Assembly (NCBI GenBank): GCA_050744165.1
Contig: JBOGGN010000380.1
Location: 1-37,756, forward strand
Reading direction: 5' to 3'
DNA length: 37,756 bases
Source: JBOGGN01 sp050744165
GTDB taxonomy: Bacteria > Actinomycetota > Acidimicrobiia > Acidimicrobiales > Palsa-688
Position numbers and translations under genes: made by a program
Notes under the pieces: generated by a model
What the model was told of the DNA's origin: nothing
The model's input: the letters and a program-made list of their open reading frames with translations, nothing else
Database searches by the model: none
Shown: piece by piece, positions 15,992 to 26,500 of the stretch
Layout: the number at the start of each line of letters is the position of its first letter
Position numbering within the stretch: the first letter of the stretch is position 1

Positions 15992-18900
15992 TGTCTGTTG
16001 TCCTCTCTCTGTTCAGAGGGTTGAGGGGTTGGAAAAGTCCCCGCCCCGCGGCCGCAGCCGCCATGGCGGGAGAAACGGGGGTGGTCGTCCAGCCGACCGC
16101 GTACTGCTTGGCGCCATCGGGGCCGTCGACGATGGTGGTGTCGACCCACCACTGGTTCTCGTGGCGGCGAGCGGTCACCCGGAGGCGCGTCTTGTCGGCA
16201 GCGACGATCTCAAACTGGTGGGGCCGGCCCTCCAGCCCCGTGCCGACCGCCTTAGCCACCGCTTCCTTGGCGGTCCACAAGCGGGTGATCCATTCCGCCC
16301 GGGCGCCGCTGCCGGCGGGCGCCAAGCGGTCGAGGAGCCGGCGTTCACCCTCGGTGAAGGCCGTGGCCTCGAACTGCGGGCCGCGCACCTCGATGGCCTC
16401 GATGTCGATGCCGACGAGGCCGGCGTCGCCGACCATGGCGACTGCGCACTCGCCGCTGTGGGCGATGGAGACGGCGCTGCCCTCGGGCAGGCCGCTGATG
16501 GTCGGGCGGCCGCTCTCCTCGTTGGCGACCTCGAATTCGGCTGGGTACAGGTCGCCGGCGCCCCCTTGCCACAGCCACTGGCGGGCCGCGTCCTTGGCCA
16601 CCATGCGTCCGAGCAGCCAGCGGTGGCGGCCCCGGGGGTGTTGCTGGTCGTACGTCCGACGCTCGGCGGCCGCCAGGTAGCGGCGCATGACCAGCTCCCG
16701 GTTGGCCGGGTCGTGCCAGCGATCGCGGAGGAGGAGCCAGCCACCGGGTTGCTCCTCGGCGATCTTGTGGCGCTCGGGCCAGCGCAGTGTCGGGTCGACG
16801 GCGTCGTCGGTGAGGAACCGCCGGTCGGTCCAGCCACTGATCCGGGCCCACAGGGTCCCATCGGCGAGGCGCAGTTCGAGATCGGCGGTCACGTTGGTCT
16901 CGGTGACCGAGCGGATCCAGACGGTGCAGCCCACCGGAACGCCCACGGCGGGATGAGGCCCGAACAGCTCCAGGCGCTCGATCGTGGCCGGGAAGGCCAG
17001 CTTGTTGGCAGGAACGGTGGTCCGGATCCAGAAACCCATCAGCTGGCCGGCGTTGTCGAGCAGGCCACCCGGTGCCGCCAGGCCCCGGAGCTGGCCCCGA
17101 ATCCCGTTGTCGGCGTAGGCGTCGATCTCGGTCACGCCTTGGAACTGTGGGCCATGGAAGAGCCACCGCTGGCCGTATAGGTCCGGGGCGCTCACGGGCG
17201 ACGGGCGCTCGCCGGCGAGGCACTCGTCGCGAGGCGAGGGTGCGGCCGGGAAGCCACCGGCGACGAGCACCTTGCCCCGGGCGTAGCCCTCGAGGGAGAC
17301 GTCGATGTTGCCGTCGGGGTCGATTTCGGCGACGACCTGGAGCCGGACCGGCTCGGTTGGGGCCAGCCACCGCAGCGCCCGCACCTTGGCCAGACCCACG
17401 ATGGCCCGCCCTCCCGCCAGGGGGCGGGCAGCGTCCATCATCATTTCCAACATGGTGGTCATGGGCACCACCGGGAAGCGGTCGGACACCTCCGGCCACC
17501 CGTCGGGCTGTCGATAGAAGCAGTGGTCGAGCAGGTAGGGCATCGTTTCGACCGACACCACCTGCGTGGTCGTCGCCCGCGTGGGTGCCGCCGCAGGCGC
17601 TGCTCCCGCCGCAGGCGCTGCGGCCGGGGCGGGGGCCGGGACAGGCACCGGCCGGGCAGCCGGTGGCGTTTGCCACGAGCGGAGCACGTCGCCGGCGACC
17701 GACTCGGTGTCGGCCAACAGGGCCTGGAACTCTCGCAGCACCGGGCTGTTGGCGCTCTCGGCGTGCAGGCCGGGGAGGGAGCCGGCGCCCGCGACGACAA
17801 GGGGCTCGATGCCTTCCCCGAAATGAACCAGCGGCGTGCCCAGCCGCAGCGAGATGTGACCCGTGCGCGCCCGGCCCGGACGGGCTGGCCGGGGCGACAG
17901 CTCCGAGAGCGCCGGCGCCCGCCCTTCCACCCAGAGGGCGGCCGCCACCCGCAGCAGCTGGTCGAGCCCGAAGTTCTTCGAGGTGCAGGCGCTGATCACC
18001 AGTTGGTCTTGGTCGCGCAGGGTGTCGTCGATGAAGCCAGTCAGGCTGCCGGCGCCCACCTGCACGAAGGCCCGGACGCCGGATGCGTACAGTCGCCGCA
18101 CCATCGGGCCGAAACGGACCCGCTCCAGTAGATGACGCACGCTTACCCGGCGGACCTCGTCGAGGTCCTCGGGGTAGGGGCCGACGACCGTCGCCGACCA
18201 GATCTCGGCGCCTGCCGCCCGCAGGGGCAGGTCCGCGAGGAGGTGGCCGAGGGGGGCCAGGAACGGCTCGACCATGCTGGAGTGGAAACCCGACCGGAAG
18301 CTCAGCACCTGGCCCCCGACGCCCTCAGCCCGGAGCCGCTCCAAGGCGGTGGCAACGCTGGTCTCGGCCCCGCAGATGATCGACTGGTGGGGGCAGTTGT
18401 CGTGGGTGACCTCGATCCGGGGCAGCCCGGTAATGGCCGCCTCGGCAAGGTCGGCGCCGCAGCCGAGGGCCGCAAATACCAGGCCGTCCACGTCCATGCT
18501 GTCCTGATCGAAGGCGGCCAGAACCCGATCGATGTCGGCCCCGTCGTGCATGCCCGCGGCGATCATGGCGCTCCACTCGCCGATGCTGTGTCCCGCCAGC
18601 ACGTCGGGCGTGATTCCGAGGCGCCGCAGAGCGGCGTCCAGCAGCCGGCTGACGGCGATGGTGGCGACGCTGCGGCCGCCGACGTTCCCGGTGGCGGACA
18701 GGTCGGGCTCGGGCAGGCCGAAGCGGCCCGCCACGCCCTCGACTCGGGGCTCGAAAATGTGCTCCACGCCGGGAAAGACGAAGGCCACCTTGGCGTCGTC
18801 GCCCGCGAGGAGGGGAGCGCTGGTGAACCAGACGTCGTTGCGGCCCCGCCACGGTCGGCCACGGGCCACCACCTTGCGGGCCAGCTCCAGCCGGGTGGGG

Positions 18901-20522
18901 TTGGGGTCGACGATGGCCAGCCGCCACGGCCCGCCGGTCGGCACGCGGTGCAGATCGTCGCGGGCCAGCAGGGCGGCATCGTCGCCAGCCAACTGCCGGC
19001 TCAGGTCCTGCGCCGACGCGCCCGCCATGAGCAGCACCGGCTGTACTCGCCGGACGGAGTGACCAGGAGGCGTGAAGACACCACCGACCGTCTCGGGCCG
19101 CCGGCCCGGAGCCTCTTCGAGGATGACGTGGGCGTTGATTCCGCCGAAGCCGAAGGCGTTGACGGCCGCCCGACGGGGCAGGCCGGCGCCCTGCTCATTC
19201 CACGGGGCCGCCGCCGTCTGCGGCCGGAAGCGGCTCCCCGCCAGCGACGGGTGTGGCTCGTCGCAGTGGAGCGTGGGGGGCAGCACACGATGGTGGACGG
19301 CCAGTGCCGCCTTGATCAGCCCGGCCATGCCGGCCGCCGGCATGGTGTGGCCGATCATCGACTTGACCGAGCCCAGCGCGATGGCTGGCCCGTCGCTGCC
19401 GAACACCTGGCGCAGGGTGGTGAGCTCCGCCTCGTCGCCCACCGGGGTAGCAGTGCCGTGCGCCTCGACGAGGCCGACCGCGCCGGGAGCCGCGGGGTCA
19501 AGGCCGGCCGTGGCCCAGGCGCGCTCGAGGGCCAGTACCTGGCCCGCTACGCGGGGCCGCATGAGGCTGGCATCGCGCCCGTCGCTGGCGACGCCGGTGC
19601 CCCGGATGACCGCGTAGATCCGGTCGCCCGCCGCCTCGGCGTCCGCGAGGCGCTTGAGGATGACCATGCCGGTGCCCTCCCCGATCAACAGCCCGTCGGC
19701 CCGGCGGTCGAAGGGTCGAATCTGCTGGCTCGGGCTGAGAGCCCGGAGCTGGGAAAACACGCTCCACAGGGTCACGTCGTCACACACGTGGATCCCTCCG
19801 GCGATGACGACGTCGCAGCGGCCCCGGGCCAGCTCACCGGCGGCCTGGTCGACGGCCAAGAGCGACGACGCGCAGGCGGCGTCGACGGTGTACGCCGGGC
19901 CTTGCAGGTCGAGCCGGTTGGCGATGCGGGAGGCAGCCAGGTTGGGCACCAGGCCGATGGAGGACTCGGGGTGCTCGGGCCCTAGGCGGTTCTGGAAGTC
20001 GCGGGCCACTCGGTCGAGCTGCTCGCCGCTCAACCCGGGGACCAGTTCCCGGAGGCTGGCAACCAGCTGCCGCCCGGCCCGCACCCGCTGATCCAGGCGC
20101 GCCCCACCGGCGGACAGATAGCCGCCCCGGCCGAGGATGACCCCCACCCGGCCCCGGTCGCCCAAGTGGTCCTCGCCGCCGGCGTCAGCGATGGCCGCGG
20201 CGGCCACCTTGAGGGCCAGCAGCTGATCGGGCTCGGTGCCCTCGACGGCCACCGGCATGATGCCGAAGGCGGCGGGGTCGAAGTCGGCCAGCCCGTCAAG
20301 AAATCCGCCCCGCCGGCAGTAGAAGCGGTCGCTGGCCGGGTGTGACCAGGCGGTGGGGTCGTAGTAGCTCGCGTCCCACCGCGAGTCGGGAACGTCGCTG
20401 AGGGCGTCGACGCCGCCCACGATGTTGCGCCAGTAGGCGTCGAGGTCGGCCGCTCCTGGAAACAGGGCGGCCATGCCGACGATGGCGATGTCGGCAGAGG
20501 GCACACGGGTGTCGGGCATCAC
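15981..20522 (-). CDS. Second iterative synthase subunit: KS-AT-DH-PPTase
   Basis: This 1513-aa multidomain enzyme has a ketosynthase (about 10-470) with Cys217 in DAACASS, His355 in EAHGTA and His392 in GHTMPAAG. The acyltransferase (about 575-870) has Ser646 in GHSIGEW and His747. A Pro/Ala linker spans about 952-982. A double hot-dog dehydratase (about 990-1240) has His1000 in LLDHCF and Asp1156 in GLLDNAGQ. A Sfp-type phosphopantetheinyl transferase (about 1295-1475) has GIDIE (Asp1373, Glu1375) and WTAKEAVAKA (Glu1420). There is no ACP, KR, ER or release domain. The KS keeps its cysteine, so it is not a chain-length factor. The C-terminal DH-PPTase resembles enediyne and PUFA-type synthases. 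Start is GTG 20522 (GTGA overlap) or ATG 20519 (1-nt overlap). Confidence 0.94.
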   Translation of the reverse strand: MMPDTRVPSADIAIVGMAALFPGAADLDAYWRNIVGGVDALSDVPDSRWDASYYDPTAWSHPASDRFYCRRGGFLDGLADFDPAAFGIMPVAVEGTEPDQLLALKVAAAAIADAGGEDHLGDRGRVGVILGRGGYLSAGGARLDQRVRAGRQLVASLRELVPGLSGEQLDRVARDFQNRLGPEHPESSIGLVPNLAASRIANRLDLQGPAYTVDAACASSLLAVDQAAGELARGRCDVVIAGGIHVCDDVTLWSVFSQLRALSPSQQIRPFDRRADGLLIGEGTGMVILKRLADAEAAGDRIYAVIRGTGVASDGRDASLMRPRVAGQVLALERAWATAGLDPAAPGAVGLVEAHGTATPVGDEAELTTLRQVFGSDGPAIALGSVKSMIGHTMPAAGMAGLIKAALAVHHRVLPPTLHCDEPHPSLAGSRFRPQTAAAPWNEQGAGLPRRAAVNAFGFGGINAHVILEEAPGRRPETVGGVFTPPGHSVRRVQPVLLMAGASAQDLSRQLAGDDAALLARDDLHRVPTGGPWRLAIVDPNPTRLELARKVVARGRPWRGRNDVWFTSAPLLAGDDAKVAFVFPGVEHIFEPRVEGVAGRFGLPEPDLSATGNVGGRSVATIAVSRLLDAALRRLGITPDVLAGHSIGEWSAMIAAGMHDGADIDRVLAAFDQDSMDVDGLVFAALGCGADLAEAAITGLPRIEVTHDNCPHQSIICGAETSVATALERLRAEGVGGQVLSFRSGFHSSMVEPFLAPLGHLLADLPLRAAGAEIWSATVVGPYPEDLDEVRRVSVRHLLERVRFGPMVRRLYASGVRAFVQVGAGSLTGFIDDTLRDQDQLVISACTSKNFGLDQLLRVAAALWVEGRAPALSELSPRPARPGRARTGHISLRLGTPLVHFGEGIEPLVVAGAGSLPGLHAESANSPVLREFQALLADTESVAGDVLRSWQTPPAARPVPVPAPAPAAAPAAGAAPAAAPTRATTTQVVSVETMPYLLDHCFYRQPDGWPEVSDRFPVVPMTTMLEMMMDAARPLAGGRAIVGLAKVRALRWLAPTEPVRLQVVAEIDPDGNIDVSLEGYARGKVLVAGGFPAAPSPRDECLAGERPSPVSAPDLYGQRWLFHGPQFQGVTEIDAYADNGIRGQLRGLAAPGGLLDNAGQLMGFWIRTTVPANKLAFPATIERLELFGPHPAVGVPVGCTVWIRSVTETNVTADLELRLADGTLWARISGWTDRRFLTDDAVDPTLRWPERHKIAEEQPGGWLLLRDRWHDPANRELVMRRYLAAAERRTYDQQHPRGRHRWLLGRMVAKDAARQWLWQGGAGDLYPAEFEVANEESGRPTISGLPEGSAVSIAHSGECAVAMVGDAGLVGIDIEAIEVRGPQFEATAFTEGERRLLDRLAPAGSGARAEWITRLWTAKEAVAKAVGTGLEGRPHQFEIVAADKTRLRVTARRHENQWWVDTTIVDGPDGAKQYAVGWTTTPVSPAMAAAAAGRGLFQPLNPLNRERTTDNGR

Positions 20523-23500
20523 GGCTCCAGCGGGCCGCGCATGTAGACCACCTGCGCCACCTCACGGGGACCCCAAGCGAGCTCCCGAAGCAGGCAGGCA
20601 ATGCCCTCCTCGAGGCCGATCAGGCCCACGCCGCGGCGGGCGTACTCCCGCTCCAGCTCCGGCGAGACCATGCCGGCCCCGGCCCACGGGCCCCAATCGA
20701 CTGCCAGCACCCGGCCGCGGTACTTGCCCGACCAGGTGCGGGCGAGCCCGTCGAGGGCGTCGTTGGCCGAGGCATAGTCGGCTTGGCCCCGGTTGCCGAA
20801 GACGCCGGCCACGCTGGCAAACAGCACCAGGAACCCGAAGTCGGGCCGCAGGGCCGCCACCAGGTTGCGGGCGCCGTCGACCTTGGTGCAAAACACCCGG
20901 TTGAACGACTCGACGCCCTTGTCGCTCATGCGCTTGTCCTCGAGCACGCCAGCACCGTGAATGACTCCGTCGACGCGGCCGTGGCGGGCATAGACGTCCT
21001 CCACGACCGCCCGGACGGCGGCGGCATCGCGCACGTCGGCCACGTGGTAGTGGGCCGAGGCCGCAGTGCCCGCCAAGGCCGCCAGCGTGGCCCGGACCTC
21101 CCGGGCCGCGAGGGTCCGGGCGACAGCGATCTCCACCTGCTTCGGATCCCGGGTGCCGGCTGCGACCAGCGCCCGGCGCAGGGACGGGCCGTCGAGGGCG
21201 GCCGCCGTGGTCGGGTCCTCCTCGCCCTCGGGGGCCTGGGTCCGGCCGATCAGCTCGATGTGGCAACCGGTGGAGCGGGCCAGCTGGACGGCCACCTTGG
21301 AGGTGATGCCCCGGGCACCCCCGGTGAGCAACACCACCGAGCCCGCCCCGAGCCCAAGGTCGGCGGTCGAGGCCGCGATGTCGGCGGCCGGGGTCAGCCG
21401 GGGCCGGGTCAGCTCGACCGGCACAACGCGGGTGGTGACGCGCTCGCCGTGGTAGCTGCCGAGCACCACCGAGGGCTCCGACGACGCCAGCTCGCCGAGC
21501 AGGACGGTGGCGACAGTGGCCGCTCGGTCCTTGGGGTCGACGTCGACCAGCTGGCTGACGACCGAGGGGTACTCGGCGCGCACCGTGCGCAGCAGCCCCG
21601 CCAGGCCCAGCCCGGCGCTGGATGCGTCGGCGCCCCGGTCGAAGCCGAACCGGCCGCCGCCGCCGGATGCCACCAGCAGGCGGCCGATCCCACGCTCGGC
21701 CGCCTCACGCAGCACCGCGAAGGCGGCGGGCAGGACAGAGGGGCCCTCAGCATCGATCGCCACCAGGTGGACCAAGGCGTCGGCGCCGTCGAGGGCTCCC
21801 CACCGGTTCTCATCGTCGCCGGCGTCGAGGATGACGACATCGGCGCCCCGCTGCTCGAGAAGGACCGACAGTTCCAGTCCGATCCCAAGGCCCCCGTCGA
21901 CCAGCACGTACCGCCGGCCTGCGAAGAAGGAGGCGTCATCGACGGACTCGAACACGGGCGCCAAGTCGGGCTCCAGCTCGACCAGGTGGCGACCGGTGAC
22001 CGGCAGCGCCGGCACCTCGGCGACGCGCACCTCGGCTACGGGCACCTCACACAGCACCGGGACCTCGACGGTGGGCGCGCCGCCCGCCGCCGACTCTGCC
22101 GCAACCCCTGGCTCGGGGGTTAGGAGGTTGGCCACGATCCAGTCGGCAATGGCGTTGAGGGTCTTCAGCCGAGCCAACGCCTCGACCGTCGACTCGTCGA
22201 TGGCAGCACCGTCGCCCGCCAGGCCGACCTGATCGGCCAGCTCGCCCAGGATCTCGGTTCGCTTGATGGAATCGATGCTCAGGTCGGCCTCGAGGTCGAG
22301 GTCCGGGTCGAGCATGTCGCCCGGGTATCCGGTCCGGTTGGACACGATGGTGAGCACCGTCTCCAGGATCTGCTCCCGGGTGAGTGGCCCCTGCTCGGGG
22401 ACCTCGGGGGCTGCAATCACCCGGATTGCCGCGGCGCCCGGAGCAGCGGCGTGGAGGGCCGCCGCCACCGAGCCGGCAGGCGCCGAATCGACCGTGATGG
22501 CCGATGGCGAGGTCAACACGGCGAGGTTTTCCCCGCCAGTTCCGAGGTACCCGAGCAGCACGTCGCGCTGGGCGGCGACCAGTTCACGGGTGGTGCGGAG
22601 GAATTCGAGCACTGCCACGTCGCGCTCCGCCGGTTGGCCCGCCGCCAGCGCGGCCACAGGGACCGAGGTCGGGGCGGCGGTCATGGGCTGCAGCCCGCCC
22701 GCCACGGGGGTCCCGTCGGCAGTGCGTACCAGGTGGCCGTTGACCAGCCAGCCGGGCCGCCGGGGCACGCTGGCCAGAGAGACCCGGCGCACCCGCCGGC
22801 CCCGCCACAGGGCGTCGGTGCGGACAGCCACACCAGAGGTGGCCAGCTCCGCCAGGGCCAGGAGGAAGCGCGCCAGCCCGGCCTCTCCGGGCGCGTCGCA
22901 GGCGACGGCCACGTGAGGCCGCGGGCCGAGGATCTTGCCGACCAGGCCCGTCAAGACCCGGCCTGGTCCCGCCTCCACGAAGATGCGGGCGCCGGCGGCG
23001 TACATGGCCTCGATCTGGTCCACGAAACGCACCGGCTCGGCCACCTGGCGAGCCAGGGTGTCGCGCACCGCGTCGGCTTGGGCGGGGTAGGGCTCGGCGG
23101 TGGTGTTCGACCACACCGGCAGCGACGGTGCGGCCACCGCCCGCGAGTCGAGGGCGGCCCGCAGCCTGCCGGCGGCGGCCGCCACGACGGGGCTGTGGAA
23201 GGCGCAGGCCACCGGCATCCGCTTGACGGACAATCCCGCCTCGGCCAGCCGCTCCATGGCGCGGGCAATGGCGGCTGTGGGGCCGGAGATGACAACTTGG
23301 TTGGGGGCGTTGTGGTTGGCAATTCCGACCCCGGCGACACCATCGAGGGCCACCGCGACCGCCTCCGCGGTGGCGCTGACCGCGGCCATGGTCCCCGGGT
23401 CCCCGTCAGCTGCGCCGAGGATGGCCGCAGCCCGGGCTTCGGACAGGGAGACAAGGTCGTCGGGGTCGAGGGCGCCGGCCGCGGCCAGGGCGACCAGCTC

Positions 23501-26500
23501 GCCATAACTGTGGCCGCCAGCCAGGTCCGGCTGGACGCCAACTGTTCCCAGCAACTCGTGCATGGCCAGCCCGGCGACGCCGAGGGTGGGCTGAGCCACC
23601 CGGGTGTCGGTGATGGCGGCCCGCTGGGCGGCCAGTTCGTCCAGGCCGAATGCGGCCGGGGGAAACATGACGCCGGTCAGGTCCCGCTCACCGGTCCGCA
23701 GCTGCTCCAAGTGGCGGCGCAGCCGGGGAAAGGCGACGAACAGGTCGGCCATCATCCCGGGCGCTTGGCTGCCCTGCCCCGGAAACAGGAAGGCGATCCG
23801 CCCGCCAGCCTCGCAGGCACCGTCGGCACCGTCGGCACCGCCAGCCCCCCCGGCAGCCTCGCCGCCAACCGAGCCGGCGCCGTTGCCAGCTCGATCGACC
23901 GCGTCGCCGCCGTCGCCTGCCGTCACGAAGACGCCCGGCGCCGCCCGGAACGCCTGCGCCGCTGCGAGCTTGGCCGCCAAGTCGTCGAGGTCGGAGGCGA
24001 CCAACGCCACCTGCGCTCGCCCCGCACCGGCAGCACCCACGCCGGCGCCGCCGGCCACTGCCGTCGTGAACGCCAGGTCCCGCAGCCGCCACGGCCGCCC
24101 GGCCCGGTCGTTGGCCGCCACCAGCTCAGTCAGCTGCCGCATCTGCTCGGCGGCGGCGGCGCGGTCGGCCCCCCGAAACACAAACAGCTCCGCGGGCCAC
24201 TCCTCCACCCCCGCCTCCGGCTCGGGTGCCCCGTCGTAGCCGGCCAGCACGGCGTGGAAGTTGGTGCCCCCGAACCCGAAGGCGCTGACCCCGGCCACCC
24301 GCTCCTCGGCGGGTGCGGCCCACGGCCGAGCCGCGGTGTCGAAGAAGAAGGGGCTGGTCTCGGCGTCCCAGTATCCGTTGGGCGACTGCAGCTGGCCCGT
24401 CGGCGGCCGCACCCCGGCATACAGCGAGCGGGCCACCTTGATGATCCCGGCCAGGCCGGCGGCGCACTTGGTGTGCCCGATCAGCGACTTCACCGAGCCC
24501 AGAGCACAGGACCCCGGCTCGGCGCCCGACTCGGCGAAGAGCGTGGTGAGGGCGGCCAGCTCGGTCCGGTCACCGACGACGGTGCCCGTGCCATGGGCCT
24601 CGACCAGGCCCACCTGCGCCGGAGAGACCCCGGCCATGCGGTAGGCCCGCTCCAGCGCCCGGCGCTGGCCCTCAGGCCGCGGCGCCGTCAACCCCAGGCT
24701 GCGCCCGTCGCTGGAGCCGGCGACCGCCTTGACCACGGCGTAGACCCTGTCGCCGTCGCGCTCGGCGTCGGCCAGCCGTTTCAGCACCACGCAAGCCACG
24801 CCCTCGCCGAGGGCGATCCCGTCGGCCTTGGCGTCAAAGGTCCGGCACCGCCCACTCGGGGACAGGGCGTGCACCGAGGCGAACAAGAGGTAGTCCTGGA
24901 GCCCGTTGTGCACGTCCGCGCCGCCGCAGAGGACCATGTCGCTGGTGCCCGCAGTCAGCTCCTTGCAGGCCACGTCGAGGGCGGCCAGCGAGGAGGCGCA
25001 GGCGGCGTCGACAGTGAAGTTGGATCCACCGAGGTCGAGGCGGTTGGCGATGCGCCCGGCAATCACGTTGGACAGCACGCCGGGGAAGGAGTCCTCGTTC
25101 AGCGCCGGCAGTGTTTGCTCGAGCGCCTCGGGCAGGGGCCCGACATGGGATTGGTGCAGCGCCCGGAAGCCGTAGGCCCCGGCCAGGTCGGTGCCCGTCT
25201 CGGCCCCGAAGACCACCGAGGTCCGCTCCCGGTCGAAGCGCCGGGTCCGGTAGCCGGCGTCATCCAGCGCCCGGGCCGCCACCTCGAGCGCTAGCAGCTG
25301 GGTCGGGTCCACCGACGACAGCGACGCCGGCGGCACGCCGTAGGCGAGAGCGTCGAAGGGCACCTCGGGAAGGAACCCGCCCCACTTCGACGGCGTCTTG
25401 CGTCCGGCCCCGGTGGTGACGGCGGCCGGGTCGTAGAAGGTGGCGGTATCCCAGCGCCCGTCGGGCACCTCGGTCACCGCGTCGACGCCGCTTACGACGT
25501 TCGACCAGTAGCGCTCCGTGTCTGCGGCCTGGGGAAAAACGCAGGCCATCCCCACGATCGCAATGTCGAGCGGGTTGGCCTCGTCGTTGCTCTCGGTCGC
25601 CTCGTCGCCCTCGGGGCTGCTCAATCCAAGGTTCGCTGCCCGTGCCGCCAGGAACTCGGTGGCTCCGGCGCTCACTTGCTGGTGTAGGGCGGCGATGGTG
25701 GTGGTGGCCGAACGCAGGGTGGCCACGTCGCCGATCATGACCATGCCCTCGCGCCTCTGTTCCTCGTCGCTGACGCGTAGAAGCCGGTCGTCGCACGCCT
25801 CGCCCGAGGCCTCGCGTGCGCCGCCCGGCGAACTGACGGCGGTATATCGCGTGATGACGCGTTCTGGCGCCACTAGTTCCCCGGCGGCCGAGTCCGAGGC
25901 CGCCGCGGTGGGGTTCCCGGGCTCGCGGGGCGAGGCCGCCGCCATGGCGTCGCCATGCTGGCGGCGACGGACGCCCTTGCTGGCCAGGCGAAGCCGGCCC
26001 AGGTTGAGCTGCTCCAGCTCGGCCCAGATCTCCTGCTGGCTGGCGCCACCCGCCTCGAGGCGGGCCTTGGTCTGGCGGAAGGTCTGCACGTACTCGGTGT
26101 CCACGCAGCGGGTGGCGTGGCCTGGCGAGGTCTCCAGCAGCACGGTGGTGTCGCAGCCGACGGCAGCCGCCTGGAAGGCGGGGACGATGGCGCCGGTGGC
26201 GACGGCCTCTTCGGTGAACAGGTAGGCGGTGCCCATGAGCACGCCGATCCGGGCGCCACGAACGGCCAGCGGGGCCGCGGCCGCGGCCACCATGGCCGCC
26301 GAGCGCTCGTCGTGGATGCCGCCGGCGAACAGGACGTGGACGTCGTCGAGGCGGTCCTCGGCCAGCAGCCGCTCGATCTGGGACTCCCACAGGGGAAAGC
26401 TGGCGCGGGGGCCGACGTGGCCGCCGCACTCCCGGCCCTCGAAGATGAACTTGCGGGCCCCGTCGCGAAGGAACCGGTCAAGCAGCCCGGGACTGGGAAC

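Noticed and set aside
15981..20522. Chain-length factor in the second synthase
   Set aside because: The KS active-site Cys217 and both histidines are intact.
22451..25294. 947-codon open frame on the plus strand inside the first synthase gene
   Set aside because: Gly/Arg/His-rich translation without motifs, fully antisense to KS, AT and linker domains.
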